Shown piece by piece: positions 55,701-64,000 of a stretch of DNA of 64,000 nucleotides. Position 1 is the stretch's first letter, and every line of letters begins with the position of its first letter. The position numbers and the translations under genes were made by a program. The stretch is from assembly GCF_000241465.1 (NCBI RefSeq), contig NZ_JH584235.1, forward strand, positions 418,305-482,304, read 5' to 3'. The notes under the pieces were generated by a model. The model did no database searches. It saw nothing but the letters and a program-made list of their open reading frames with translations, and was not told the DNA's origin. This DNA comes from Sphingomonas echinoides ATCC 14820 (GTDB lineage: Bacteria; Pseudomonadota; Alphaproteobacteria; Sphingomonadales; Sphingomonadaceae).

Positions 55701-56215
55701 ATTTCGGCCAGTGCATCGCGCGCCATTACCGCTTCTTCGCGCGCCTCGATCGGGCGGAAACCGGGCACCAGCCCGGCCTCGACCGGGAAGGCGGCGAGCA
55801 GGCTCTGGCAGAAACCGTGGATCGTCTGAATGCGAATGCCGCCCCCCGGCGCATCCAGCACCTTGGCGAACAATGTGCGTGCGCGGGCGCGCAAGGACGG
55901 CGAGGGATCCTCGCCCAGCGCCACCAGATCGGCGACCAAATCGGGCTCGGGCATCCGCACCCACGCCGCCAGCCGCTCACCGATCCGCCCCGCCATTTCC
56001 GCCGCGCCCGCCTTAGTAAAGGTCAGACACAGGATCGCGCCGGGATCGACGCCGCGCAGCAGCAAGCGATAGACGCGCGCGGTCAGGACTTGGGTCTTGC
56101 CGGTGCCAGCCGAAGCCGACAGCCAGACATGCCCGCCCGGATCGCTGGCGCGCGCCTGCGCGTCCTTCAGGACCGGGAGCGGTCGGCGGGTGTGAGCGCC
56201 CTCACTCACGGCCAT
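52760..56215 (-). CDS. addA: Double-strand-break repair helicase-nuclease subunit AddA
   Basis: An 1151-residue UvrD-like helicase with nuclease. Walker [10 protein letters not shown] is at residues 33-41, motif [15 protein letters not shown], a late [15 protein letters not shown] motif V and the C-terminal nuclease motif [11 protein letters not shown]. With AddB it processes DNA ends for RecA-mediated repair, the alphaproteobacterial replacement of RecBCD. The start overlaps the addB stop by 14 bases. Confidence 0.95.
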   Translation of the reverse strand: MAVSEGAHTRRPLPVLKDAQARASDPGGHVWLSASAGTGKTQVLTARVYRLLLRGVDPGAILCLTFTKAGAAEMAGRIGERLAAWVRMPEPDLVADLVALGEDPSPSLRARARTLFAKVLDAPGGGIRIQTIHGFCQSLLAAFPVEAGLVPGFRPIEAREEAVMARDALAEMLVTAEAEGRDATVTAVGALSLRLGEGEAEKFLLACARAPAAMAELPMGAGIGPFIRRALDLPLGEIEAEIADACGDSAFDVDAVARLAAANRAWGTATGGNHADIAECWIEAAPEMRARMLGDLIGVPFTAKREPRKYSAKLLAADPDYADLAIEVGDACAHLLGLRERVAYADLLAAALSVGREYAAAYDQAKRRLGAVDFDDLIRATIALLGQPGMGEWVRYKLDQATEHVLIDEAQDTNPDQWAIIRALVEEFFAGEGSHGERLRTLFTVGDFKQAIFGFQGTDPRYFAAAEQRIGTLAREAWAADEEQRRQTGAMRARPWHRLSLTQSFRSTRPVLEFVDAAIETLPEPGLGAIADREVHASEVPGPGTVTLWPLVVAGGSEEDEESWISDSTRELARRIARTIKGWIGTLMLESKGRTLAPEDIMILVKRRGELASLIVARLYAEGVPVAGVDRLRLNAPLSVQDLLAAIRFVLQPDDDLSLASLLVSPLIGWSQERLMHAAPKRAVSLWRHIARAEPRAEIAPLFAMLDRADIATPYQFLEELLSGPLGGRRKLVRRLGQEARDPIEELLSAALDFEALGTPSLQRFLDWFDRGDVEIKRDPSAPLDAVRVMTAHGAKGLQAPLVILADAAVDPTRSPRSTLKWRAGDMAAELPVIRPRKGEATGPLAALVEETAARDLEEHWRLFYVAATRAEERLVIAGSVGPRAQGEAPAQSWYAAAARAMAALEVPESEERSFTGRVPQKPVAPDRKAARAALVAEPVPDWARRAAPVEARPPRPLAPSSLGDDAVADAPPTPAMRAAAERGRLIHALFERLPTVAPDARATAAERWLATAGAVTEAAARADIAAPVLAVLGDSDLAGLFGPAALAEAPIAAVLPDGFVVSGTVDRLLVTPDLVRVVDFKTGRSVPATPDAIPPYHLRQMAAYVAALAVIFPGRRVEAALLYTSGPVLHVLPAPLLGAHKPGFAAAEQS

Positions 56216-59150
56216 ACCATTCGTCCCGCCGCATCAACTGGTCATATTCGGCATAAGGTGCATAGTCCGGGTGCAGCTTCGCCTCGAACGCGCGCGTGCC
56301 CGTCAGCCAGTCCGCCACGGCATCGCTGAAATGCCGCGCGGCGAGCGTGGTGAAATCCTCGGGCACGACCTTGTCGCCCTTCCCCTCGGCATCCACGGGC
56401 GAGGTGACATAGCCAAACGCATCCCCTTTTTTGGACAGCGACCAATATTCAAAGCCGCGCGCCTTGCCCGCAATCCCGGCATAGCCGCCGCGCTCGGCGA
56501 TCAGCCCGAGCAGCCCCAATTGCAGGCTGAACCCCTCGCGCACCGCTGCGGGCGATGGCGGCTTGCCGGTCTTGTAATCGATCACCGCCAGCGCCCCATC
56601 GGGCAGCCGGTCGATCCGGTCGAACTTGCCCGTCAGCGTAACCCCCGCAATCGCGATCTCGCCCGATTGCTCGACCGCGAGCACGGTGCGCCCCGCGTCG
56701 ATGTTCCTGCCCATCTGCGCGACGATCCAGTCGATCGCCTCCATCAGGCGCGGTCGCCAGAGCGCGCGCTGCATCGGATGCGCGCCGTCGAACATCGCGC
56801 GCGCGCGATCATGGAGTTTGTCGAGCGCGCAGGCATCTTCGCGCGCCCAGCGCTCCAGAATGTCATGCACCGCCGTCCCGCGCCACGCCGCGCTTGGATC
56901 GGCATCGACCGGATCGAATTGCGTCAGGCCGAGGATCCGCTTGGCGTAGAACGCATAAGGATCGGCCTTCAGGCGATCGACATCGGTCACGGCAATCGCC
57001 TTGGGGCGACGCTCGGCGGGGGGCTCGGGCATCGGCTTGGCGGCGGGCACATGCTCGCCCGGATCATCAAGCGCCCGCGCCCAGCCTTCCAGCGCGGTAG
57101 CGCGCTCGAACCGATCACCCGCCAGCGCCTGCAGCCGCAGCCAGAAGCGCGAGGCGATCGCCGGTTGCGTGCCGCCACGCCGCGCCCGCGTCATCAGCGC
57201 GGCGGGCGCGCCCAAGGCCTGCGCCAGATCATGCGCCGCCATGCCGACGCCACGGTCGAGCCCCGGCAGCCCCAATTCGGTGCGGATGCGCGGTGCCAGC
57301 CACGGGTCGGGTGCGGGCAGGCCGGGCCAGGTTCCTTCGTTCAACCCACCCAGAATCATGACGTCGGCGGTCTGCAAGCGCGCCTCTATCAGGCCATAAA
57401 TAGCCAGACGCGGATGCCCGCCTTGCTGCGGACGGACTGCCACTTCGTCCATCAGCGTCTTGAGCAACGGGCCAAGGCTGGCAGGCTCGATCATGGCCGG
57501 GCCATGCGCGGCATGATCCTCCGCCTCGCGCAGCAGCTCGGCAGCGGCGCGCCCGGCAGGGCCCGCCCACAAAGCATCGCCACACAAGGCCTGCGCCGCC
57601 TCGCGCAGCGCGCCGAGCAAGTCGGCAATCGGTCGCGCGCCACCATCGAACACGCGTTCGATCGGTTCGAGCAGCGCGCGCGCCTCCCCCCACCACGCCG
57701 CCGCCGCTTCGGCGCGGCGCGCGGTGCGCAGATGCAGGTCGATCCCGGCCAGCCCCGCCGCCGGACGCGGCCCGCGCAACACGCGGTCGAGCGCCCGCAC
57801 CCCATCGAGCCATTCCCGCCGCGCGTCGCCAAAGCGCACCAGCGGATGTTTGAGCAAGGTCAGCAGCGCGAGCGGCGCAAAACGCTGCGTTGCCGCCTCG
57901 GCCAGTGCCGTCAGCAAAGTGCCCGAAGGCAGGATCGATAATGGCCGCCCCGCCGAATCATCGATCGCGATGCCCCAGCGCGCGCAATGCGCCGCGACGC
58001 GCCGCGCAAGGCCGCGATCGGGCGTGACGAGCGCGCCGGTGCGCCCGGGCGTCTCCGCCACCTCGCGGAGCGCCAGCGCGATCGCTTGCGCCTCCTCGCC
58101 CGGCGTCGCCAGTTCGGCGGCGGCAATGCCGCCCAGCCGCCGCTGCTCGGGGCCGAGCGTCGTCCATTTCGCGGTAAATTCCGCCGAGGCCAGCGCATTG
58201 GCGACCGCCTTGCCACGCGCCACGGTGGCGTCATGATCGCTACCGTCGCGCCAAAGCCGCACCTCGCCGCGGTTGACGCTCATCCGTTCGAGCAGGAGCT
58301 TCAAATGGAATTGCGGGTGCGTTTCGATCGAGCGCCGGGTGAGCCCGGTCACCGGATCGGGGGCGTGCGGCCCGAGCGCTTGCCATTCGGCCTCGTCCAT
58401 TCCCGTCGCGAGATCCGCCAGCACCACCATTCCGCGCGGGCTATCCGCCACGCAGCGCAGCAGCCGCGCAACGGCGGGCGCACTGTCGGTGATGCCCGCA
58501 GCGCATATGAAACCGGCGGGCGGGTCACGATCCCAACGCACCGCAAGCCGCTGCAACAACAGCCCGCGCCGTTCGGCGGCGTCGATCCGGCTGATCCGCT
58601 GCAGCTCGGCCGGCCAGCGATCCAGCACCACTGCGAACAGGTCGAGCGCGCGCTGCCAATGCGCCGACATCGCTTCGTTGAGCTCAATCTCGCGCAGGCG
58701 GCGCGGCGCGATCTCCTCGACCAGCAATTGGTCGAGCGTCCGCGCCAATTCGCCCGCCAGCCGCACCGCCTCCGCCGCATCGATCGCCTGGCCCGCGCGC
58801 GCGCGCTCTTCCGAGACCAGCCGCGCGAGGATCATCCGCCGTTGCAACGGCGCGACCGCGGGCGGGACCGGCACCGGATCATCCGCCGGATCGAACGCCG
58901 CGCCTACCGTCTCGTCGAGCGCCGGATCGCCGATCGCGACCATCCGCGGCAACAACAGTCCGCCCGCGCTTGCCCGGACGAAGGCATCGGTCAGCGCGCG
59001 CTTGGCGCGGTTGTTGGGCAGCAGCACCAGCCCGCGCGCCAAACCAAGATCGTCGCCGCCAAATTGCCGGATCAGCCCGGCGGCCAGCGCATCCGCAAAG
59101 GCGCGATGCGCCGGGATCGTGAAGAGCCTGGGGCCCTTCGCCTCAACCAT
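56202..59150 (-). CDS. addB: Double-strand-break repair protein AddB
   Basis: A 982-residue AddB. The N-terminal helicase-like half (LARGLVLLPNNRAKRALTDAF) lacks a canonical Walker A, as in alphaproteobacterial AddB, and the C-terminal nuclease domain has AVIDYKTGKP. It recognises Chi-like sequences and cuts the complementary strand in the AddAB complex. It overlaps both addA (14 bases) and the murU stop (8 bases). Confidence 0.93.
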   Translation of the reverse strand: MVEAKGPRLFTIPAHRAFADALAAGLIRQFGGDDLGLARGLVLLPNNRAKRALTDAFVRASAGGLLLPRMVAIGDPALDETVGAAFDPADDPVPVPPAVAPLQRRMILARLVSEERARAGQAIDAAEAVRLAGELARTLDQLLVEEIAPRRLREIELNEAMSAHWQRALDLFAVVLDRWPAELQRISRIDAAERRGLLLQRLAVRWDRDPPAGFICAAGITDSAPAVARLLRCVADSPRGMVVLADLATGMDEAEWQALGPHAPDPVTGLTRRSIETHPQFHLKLLLERMSVNRGEVRLWRDGSDHDATVARGKAVANALASAEFTAKWTTLGPEQRRLGGIAAAELATPGEEAQAIALALREVAETPGRTGALVTPDRGLARRVAAHCARWGIAIDDSAGRPLSILPSGTLLTALAEAATQRFAPLALLTLLKHPLVRFGDARREWLDGVRALDRVLRGPRPAAGLAGIDLHLRTARRAEAAAAWWGEARALLEPIERVFDGGARPIADLLGALREAAQALCGDALWAGPAGRAAAELLREAEDHAAHGPAMIEPASLGPLLKTLMDEVAVRPQQGGHPRLAIYGLIEARLQTADVMILGGLNEGTWPGLPAPDPWLAPRIRTELGLPGLDRGVGMAAHDLAQALGAPAALMTRARRGGTQPAIASRFWLRLQALAGDRFERATALEGWARALDDPGEHVPAAKPMPEPPAERRPKAIAVTDVDRLKADPYAFYAKRILGLTQFDPVDADPSAAWRGTAVHDILERWAREDACALDKLHDRARAMFDGAHPMQRALWRPRLMEAIDWIVAQMGRNIDAGRTVLAVEQSGEIAIAGVTLTGKFDRIDRLPDGALAVIDYKTGKPPSPAAVREGFSLQLGLLGLIAERGGYAGIAGKARGFEYWSLSKKGDAFGYVTSPVDAEGKGDKVVPEDFTTLAARHFSDAVADWLTGTRAFEAKLHPDYAPYAEYDQLMRRDEWYGRE

Positions 59151-59907
59151 CGGCGAGCATCGCCTCCGTCAGCGGAACGGCCCCCGGCGTGCCAACGTCA
59201 AACCACAGTCCCTGATGGACCAGCCCATAAGCGCGCCCGGCCACAATCGCCCGCTCCCAGAACAGCATGGTCGAGAACGGCCCTTCTGGCCAATCCGCAA
59301 TCACGCGCGGCGACAGGATTTGCACCCCGGTATAAACGAACGGCGCAAGCCGCCCAGGCTGCCGCCGCCCCAAAATACGACCATCGGGGGCAAGCCGAAA
59401 ATCACCGCGCCCGCCATGATGGTTGGCGCGGGCCAGCGGGACCATCAGCAAGAGCGCATCCATCGTCGCATCGTCCCAGCGCGCCGCCAGCATCTTGATC
59501 GCATCCGAGGGGCCATCGACCCACAGATTGTCGCTGTTCACCACCAGAAACGGTTCGTCGCCGAGCAAGCCACGCGCCTGCACAAGCCCGCCGCCCGTTT
59601 CCATCAACCGGCCGCGTTCATCGGATACGACGATGTCGATACCCGTCTCGCGATTGTGCAAATACGCTTCCAGCGCATCGGCAAGATAGTGGACGTTCAC
59701 CACAGCCCGCTCGACTCCGCTTGCGCGCAGCCGATCGAAAACATGTCCAATCAACGGCTTGCCTGCCACTTCGATCAACGGTTTGGGGCGCGTTGCGGTC
59801 AACGGGCGCATCCGCTTGCCAAGGCCGGCCGCCATCACCATCGCCGTCTTGGGCACAGTGCCGCCCGGCTCGGGCCGGATGTTGAGCGTGCGCTTGGGCT
59901 TCATCAT
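59143..59907 (-). CDS. murU: N-acetylmuramate 1-phosphate uridylyltransferase-like nucleotidyltransferase
   Basis: A 254-residue nucleotidyltransferase. The N-terminal motif AMVMAAGLGKRMRPLTATRP and the later FLVVNSDNLWVDGP metal site match MurU. With the kinase encoded just upstream it turns recycled MurNAc into UDP-MurNAc, bypassing de novo synthesis. The start overlaps the kinase stop (ATGATGA); tandem ATGs at 59907 and 59904 are possible. It could also be read as a general sugar-phosphate nucleotidyltransferase, but the gene pair supports MurU. Confidence 0.88.
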   Translation of the reverse strand: MMKPKRTLNIRPEPGGTVPKTAMVMAAGLGKRMRPLTATRPKPLIEVAGKPLIGHVFDRLRASGVERAVVNVHYLADALEAYLHNRETGIDIVVSDERGRLMETGGGLVQARGLLGDEPFLVVNSDNLWVDGPSDAIKMLAARWDDATMDALLLMVPLARANHHGGRGDFRLAPDGRILGRRQPGRLAPFVYTGVQILSPRVIADWPEGPFSTMLFWERAIVAGRAYGLVHQGLWFDVGTPGAVPLTEAMLADG

Positions 59908-60881
59908 GCCGCCAACACCATCGGATCGCCGCGCAACTCGAACGGAATGGTCGCATCGAACCAGGCCTTGACCGGGGCAAGCGCGGGATGCTCGAGATCG
60001 CGGTTGAGATAGCGCCACACCCGCGGACACAAAGCGGCATAGCGGGTCTTGCCGTCGCGCTGCCACAGCCGCGTGAAAATGCCGATGATCTTGGCGTTCC
60101 GCTGCGCGCCCAGCACGTGATAGGCGATGTCGAACGCGTCGCCCGCGCCCGTCGCCGCCTTGTACCGCGTCATCATCGCCGCTTCGACGCGTTCGTCGAC
60201 GTCACGCCGCGCATCCTGCAACAGCGAGACCAGATCGTAGGCAGGGTGCCCCGCCAGCGCATCCTGGAAATCCAACAGGCCCAGCGTATCGCCGCCGAGG
60301 AGCATCAAATTTTCCGAGTGGTAATCCCGCAAAACCGTAACCGCAGGACCGGCGAGAGCATGATCGAACACGGCATCCCACGCGGCCTCATAGGCGGCTT
60401 GGTCGGGCACGATCCCAAGCGCCGGGCAATACCATTCGGTCAGCAAATTGGCTTCCCGGTGCAGTGTCGCACGATCATACGGCACCGCCGTTGCCGGGTC
60501 TTCGCGGTGCAGGCGTACCAGGACATCGATCGCAGACCCGTACAGCGCCAGTTCCCGCGAGGCGTCGCCATCCACGGTCTCGCGCATCCGCACGTCGCCA
60601 AAATCCTCGAGCAGCACCAGGCCGAGGTCCAGGTCGATCCCATGGATCGCGGGTGCCGCAAAGCCGCGTTCGCCAAGCCAGCGCGCAATGTCGATAAACG
60701 GCCGCGGGTCTTCTTCGGGCGGCGGCGCGTCCATCAGGATCGCGCTGCGCCCATCCTTGATCGCACGGAAATAGCGCCGAAAGGACGCGTCACCCGCGAC
60801 GGGTTCGATCGTGGCATCGCGCCACCCATTCGCGGCCAGGAACGCGGCGGCCGCCGCCGGGGGGATCATATCTGCTGCCAT
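59904..60881 (-). CDS. amgK: Anomeric N-acetylmuramate/N-acetylglucosamine kinase AmgK
   Basis: A 325-residue aminoglycoside-phosphotransferase-type kinase. Catalytic loop VLRDYHSENLMLLG and the metal motif GLLDFQDALAGHPAYDL are intact. AmgK phosphorylates MurNAc at C1, feeding MurU. ATG 60881 has GGAAGGATCG upstream; ATG 60869 overlaps the tsaE stop (ATGA) and is also plausible. The MurNAc recycling step gives a route around fosfomycin-sensitive MurA in organisms that have the pair. Confidence 0.88.
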   Translation of the reverse strand: MAADMIPPAAAAAFLAANGWRDATIEPVAGDASFRRYFRAIKDGRSAILMDAPPPEEDPRPFIDIARWLGERGFAAPAIHGIDLDLGLVLLEDFGDVRMRETVDGDASRELALYGSAIDVLVRLHREDPATAVPYDRATLHREANLLTEWYCPALGIVPDQAAYEAAWDAVFDHALAGPAVTVLRDYHSENLMLLGGDTLGLLDFQDALAGHPAYDLVSLLQDARRDVDERVEAAMMTRYKAATGAGDAFDIAYHVLGAQRNAKIIGIFTRLWQRDGKTRYAALCPRVWRYLNRDLEHPALAPVKAWFDATIPFELRGDPMVLAA

Positions 60882-61306
60882 CGATCCTTCCAGCCAGCGG
60901 GCACGTCGGCTGTCAAGCGGCGGGTGCCATCGGGCAGCATCTCCAGGCCGAGCCGCAGAGCATCGGGCCACCAGCCGGGTGCACGTTCCGGCCATTCGAC
61001 CAGCAGCACCGAATCATCGGCGGCATCGTCCAGCCCCAATTCGGTGATCTCGTCGGGCTCCTCGATGCGGTACAGATCGATATGCAGCACCGGCATGCGC
61101 ACCTCCGGCGGCGCATAAGGCTGCACGATCGCAAAACTCGGGCTCGGGGCCTCGCCCTGCAACCCAAGCGCGGCGAGGAGCCCACGCGCGATGCTGGTCT
61201 TGCCCGCCCCGAGCGGCCCCGACAGCGTCACCACATCGCCGGGGCCGAGCACCGACGCCAATCGTGCCCCAAAGGCTTCGCTCGCGTGAGGATCGGCCAG
61301 AATCAT
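60866..61306 (-). CDS. tsaE: tRNA threonylcarbamoyladenosine biosynthesis ATPase TsaE
   Basis: A 146-residue TsaE (YjeE) needed to make t6A at position 37 of ANN-decoding tRNAs, including the tRNA-Asn encoded in this window. Walker A GPLGAGKTS and the family motif HIDLYRIEEPDEITELGL are clear. The stop overlaps the amgK start region by 16 bases, so translation is coupled. Confidence 0.94.
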   Translation of the reverse strand: MILADPHASEAFGARLASVLGPGDVVTLSGPLGAGKTSIARGLLAALGLQGEAPSPSFAIVQPYAPPEVRMPVLHIDLYRIEEPDEITELGLDDAADDSVLLVEWPERAPGWWPDALRLGLEMLPDGTRRLTADVPAGWKDRWQQI

Positions 61307-61344
61307 CGCAACATCCCGTTAGAAACACATCGTCCGCATCCGCC

Positions 61345-63699
61345 TTAGCGACGCGGCAAGATCGCCGTGATCAACGTCCCCTGCCCCGGTTCGGAAACGA
61401 GCTCGATCGTGCCGCCATGCGCCTCGACAAACTGCTTGGCGAGCGGCAGGCCGAGCCCCAACGCCCGCTCCCCGTCGCGTGTGATCCCCGGTTGCGCGAA
61501 ACGATCAAAGGCGCGCGTCACCGCCTGCGGGCTCATCCCCGCGCCGTCGTCGGACACCACGATCCGCGCGGCGGTATCGGTGCCATCGGTATGGAGCAGT
61601 ACCCGCCCACCGGCCGGCGTCCCCGCCACTGCGTGGCGCAACAGATGCTCGATCACCTGCTGCAGCCGCTTGGCGTCGCCCGTTATCGCACCCGTCGTCG
61701 GCACAATCTCGATGGCGAAATCGAGTTTTCGCTTGCTTGCCAGGGGCGTAACCACGTCGGCAGCGGCCCGCGCAACCGCGCCAAGATCGATCGACTGCCG
61801 TTCCAGTTCGGGGGCCTTGCCCTCGGCCTGGGTCAGGTCGAGCACTTCATCCACCAACATACCAAGACGTTCGACCGATTGCAGAATCGCCTCGACATAG
61901 CCCGATGCGGCAGCGGTTAGCTTTCCGGCATAGCCCTCGTTGAGCATCTCGGCAAAACCGCTGATCGAGGTGAGCGGCGTGCGCAATTCGTAACTCATCG
62001 TCGCGACGAACGAGGTCTTGATCCGATCGGCGGCCTCCAGCGCTTCATTGCGGTCGCGCAACGCGCGCTCGATCCGACGGCTGTCGGAAATATCCAGCAT
62101 CGTGAACAGGCCGTTGCCATCGGGCAAGGGAACCGCTGCAAATTCGAAATGCCGCCCATCGGCGAACCCAACGCGCCCGCCGCGCTGCTGCCGCTCGACG
62201 GTCGCGGCGCGGACGAGGTCCGCGATCAACGAGGCCCGCGCCGGGTTGGCGAGCTGGCGCGATGCGGCCTCGGCGAGCACATCGACGCGAGGATGTGTCG
62301 CGAGGAATTCCTCCTCGAATCCCCATACCAACCGGAATTTGTTGTTCCACAATTGCAGCCGCCCATCGGCGGCAAACACGCCCAATGCCTCATAGAGATT
62401 TTCGAAGGTCGCGGTGCGCACGCGCAACAAGGTGTCGCGGGCGCTGGCCAATTGTACCTGCTCGGTCCGATCTTCGAAAATCAGCAACAGGCCGCCATCG
62501 GGCAAGGGCTGCGCCACGACGCGCAGATGCGCGCCGCCAGGCAGATGCCATTCCTCTTCCTGCCCGCCCCCGGCCGCCAGGAACCAGTCGCGTCGCTCCG
62601 CTTTCCAGCCGGGAAAGTCGCGCACCTCGGGCAAGCGCTTGGCTTCGCGCATCCGTTCGAGCACCCGGTCGAACTCGGGGCGGTCCGCCAGCCATTCTGT
62701 CTTCATCGCGAACAAGCGACGGAACGGCTGATTGCAAAAGACGAGCGAGCGGTCGGGGCCAAATTGGACGACGCCCGCCGAAAGCCGGTCGAGCATCGCG
62801 CGCTGCGCATCATCAAAGCGCTTCAAGCGTGCGCGGGCTTGCTCCAGATCCTCGATGTCGATGGCAAAGCCGGCAACGCCCCCGGTGGACAGCGGCGCGT
62901 CGTAAACGCGCAACATCCGTCGCTCACCGCGGATCGTCGCGGGCATCGTTTGCGATTGCACCGATCGCGCGTCTCGCGCCAACACGGCATTGCCGAGCGG
63001 CCCGCCAACGCCCGATCCCTCCACCAGCTCCAGCCCGCGCGCGATCACGTCTTCGGCCGAGCTCGCTTCGACGGCATGAATATATTGCGAATTGACCATG
63101 GCCAACCGCAAATCGGCCCCGCGATACCACATTGGCATCGGTGCCGCCTGGATGACCCCGCTCAAGTCCTCATACAGCGCCGTCGCATGGCCGATCGCCT
63201 CGCCAAGCCGCGCAATTTCGTCCTCCGTGTCGGTCGCGTCGAAAACCCACAGGATAACCCCGCCGGGTGCCTGAAACGCCTTGGGAACGCGTGCGCCGCG
63301 GATCATGAGCGAGCGCGCTGAACCCCTCACCCGCAGCGCGCGCGAGAACGCCCGTCCAGATTTTTGCGCGGCCGTCACGTCTGCCGAAAGCGCGGCCAGG
63401 TCTTCCGGCAACAGGCCAGCGTCGCTTGCGGCCAAATCGTCAAGGTAGCGTGGCAGCCCGGCCAAACCAAACCAGTCCGCCAAACGCTGCGGACACTCTA
63501 CGCGGCCATCCGTCCGGACCGTCATCGCCAGCGCGGGAGCCGAGGCCAGCATCGCTTCCAGCCGGGCGTTCGCGGCAAATGTCGCGCCCGCCTCACGCCG
63601 GGCGCGCATCCCGACGAACAGACTCCAGGACGCCCCCCCAATCAACAGGGCGAATCCGGCACCGATTAAGACCGCGCTCAGTCCCGAAAGTTCGCTCAC
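61345..63699 (-). CDS. divL: DivL-like tyrosine H-box kinase with PAS domains
   Basis: A 784-residue membrane kinase-like protein. One N-terminal helix (about residues 5-25) is followed by several PAS domains (about 30-540) and a kinase core. The H-box reads FVATMSYELRTPLTSI with Tyr570 where a histidine normally sits, as in Caulobacter DivL, which controls CckA and CtrA by binding rather than autophosphorylation. The ATPase domain keeps SDDGAGMSP and GLGLPLAKQF but the N-box asparagines are replaced (IEHLLRHA). Placement upstream of tsaE-amgK-murU is consistent with alphaproteobacterial divL. Start GTG 63699 is most likely; ATG 63747 is longer by 16 residues. Confidence 0.87.
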   Translation of the reverse strand: MSELSGLSAVLIGAGFALLIGGASWSLFVGMRARREAGATFAANARLEAMLASAPALAMTVRTDGRVECPQRLADWFGLAGLPRYLDDLAASDAGLLPEDLAALSADVTAAQKSGRAFSRALRVRGSARSLMIRGARVPKAFQAPGGVILWVFDATDTEDEIARLGEAIGHATALYEDLSGVIQAAPMPMWYRGADLRLAMVNSQYIHAVEASSAEDVIARGLELVEGSGVGGPLGNAVLARDARSVQSQTMPATIRGERRMLRVYDAPLSTGGVAGFAIDIEDLEQARARLKRFDDAQRAMLDRLSAGVVQFGPDRSLVFCNQPFRRLFAMKTEWLADRPEFDRVLERMREAKRLPEVRDFPGWKAERRDWFLAAGGGQEEEWHLPGGAHLRVVAQPLPDGGLLLIFEDRTEQVQLASARDTLLRVRTATFENLYEALGVFAADGRLQLWNNKFRLVWGFEEEFLATHPRVDVLAEAASRQLANPARASLIADLVRAATVERQQRGGRVGFADGRHFEFAAVPLPDGNGLFTMLDISDSRRIERALRDRNEALEAADRIKTSFVATMSYELRTPLTSISGFAEMLNEGYAGKLTAAASGYVEAILQSVERLGMLVDEVLDLTQAEGKAPELERQSIDLGAVARAAADVVTPLASKRKLDFAIEIVPTTGAITGDAKRLQQVIEHLLRHAVAGTPAGGRVLLHTDGTDTAARIVVSDDGAGMSPQAVTRAFDRFAQPGITRDGERALGLGLPLAKQFVEAHGGTIELVSEPGQGTLITAILPRR

Positions 63700-63814
63700 C
63701 GTACAAAGCCCTGACCCATGCACCTTGCATAGGCCAAGTCGGTCCAAGGAAGGAAGGTCAAAGCGCGGAGGCGGCTATCTTCGATAGCAAGCCCCCGCTG
63801 ACCACTGACCGGTC

Positions 63815-63847
63815 AAAAAAGGGGCGGTATCTCGCGATACCGCCCCC
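63815..63847 (-). terminator. Rho-independent terminator of the TonB-dependent receptor
   Basis: On the minus strand GGGGCGGTATC-GCGA-GATACCGCCCC is followed by TTTTTT, 23 bases downstream of the receptor stop. Confidence 0.88.
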
Positions 63848-63869
63848 AAACTTTCAACGTAAAGCCGCC

Positions 63870-64000
63870 TCAGAACTTGGCGACGACACCCGCGTACAGG
63901 AAGCGTCCCATCACGTCATATTGGCCGCTGCCACCGCCCAGGCCCGTCAGGTCGAGCGGCGGGTGCTTGTCGGCAAGGTTCGTCACGCCGAGGTACATGT
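63870..64000 (-). CDS. TonB-dependent receptor, C-terminal end (partial)
   Basis: Only the last 43 codons are in the window; the gene continues beyond 64000. The peptide MYLGVTNLADKHPPLDLTGL ... YDVMGRFLYAGVVAKF with terminal Phe is the final beta-strand of an outer-membrane TonB-dependent transporter, after the GVTNLADK turn typical of the family. Substrate unknown. Abundant receptors of this type are normal in sphingomonads. Confidence 0.85.
   Translation of the reverse strand, partial: MYLGVTNLADKHPPLDLTGLGGGSGQYDVMGRFLYAGVVAKF

Noticed and set aside
54608..57941. Long plus-strand open frames opposite addA and addB
   Set aside because: They arise from the high GC content of the addAB genes on the minus strand and have no protein-like features.

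Overview
The window is high-GC chromosomal DNA from an alphaproteobacterium, most likely a sphingomonad (Sphingomonas or a close relative). The evidence is the gene orders and families: chvI-chvG-hprK-rapZ-EIIA-HPr next to pckA; recG divergent from sdhE-mfd; a divL/tsaE/amgK/murU/addB/addA/trxA run; an RcdA-family protein; a DksA that has lost most of its zinc cysteines; and the end of a TonB-dependent receptor. This is inferred from gene content; no rRNA is present to confirm it.

Layout. 58-2851: a PLP-dependent decarboxylase followed closely by a protein resembling the ATP-grasp fold. 3116-6847: thiolase, a CitE-like lyase on the opposite strand, and a stomatin/NfeD pair. 6862-9341: pckA and two small genes (minus strand). 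9521-13854: the ChvGI two-component system, then HPr kinase, RapZ, EIIA and HPr, a regulatory PTS without a transporter. 13963-19153: RNA methyltransferase, tRNA-Arg(CCT), glutaredoxin/nitrilase/DUF1178, ComF, an NDUFAF5-like methyltransferase, a DUF188 protein and a gamma-class carbonic anhydrase. 19150-24924: M1 aminopeptidase, nitronate monooxygenase, RcdA, two tiny DUF465 proteins, PilZ and DksA. 25378-26580: a Ser/Gly-repeat exported protein behind an AT-richer leader. 26660-31669: serS, surE, an NlpD-like lipoprotein, tyrS and a second PilZ protein. 31685-37811: recG, sdhE and mfd. 37984-42317: a DUF4440 protein, a GGDEF/EAL protein, moaA and nadK. 42540-44938: an orphan gene, tRNA-Asn(GTT), a DUF2141 protein and a lipoprotein. 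45020-51283: secA, an esterase, argJ and a GST. 51671-63699: an orphan lipoprotein, then trxA, addA, addB, murU, amgK, tsaE and divL on the minus strand. The window ends inside a TonB-dependent receptor gene.

Most genes are housekeeping. Themes that recur are cell-cycle and c-di-GMP control (DivL, RcdA, two PilZ proteins, an EAL protein), envelope maintenance (NlpD-like factor, MurNAc recycling, SecA, lipoproteins) and DNA repair (RecG, Mfd, AddAB).

The most unusual signals are these: (1) a two-hairpin palindromic repeat element lying in frame inside mfd, adding about 44 residues, with related elements elsewhere in the window; (2) the Ser/Gly/Asn repeat protein with a sorting-signal-like tail and regularly spaced GTTAAC boxes upstream; (3) the H-box tyrosine of the DivL-like kinase; (4) the uncharacterised decarboxylase/ATP-grasp pair.
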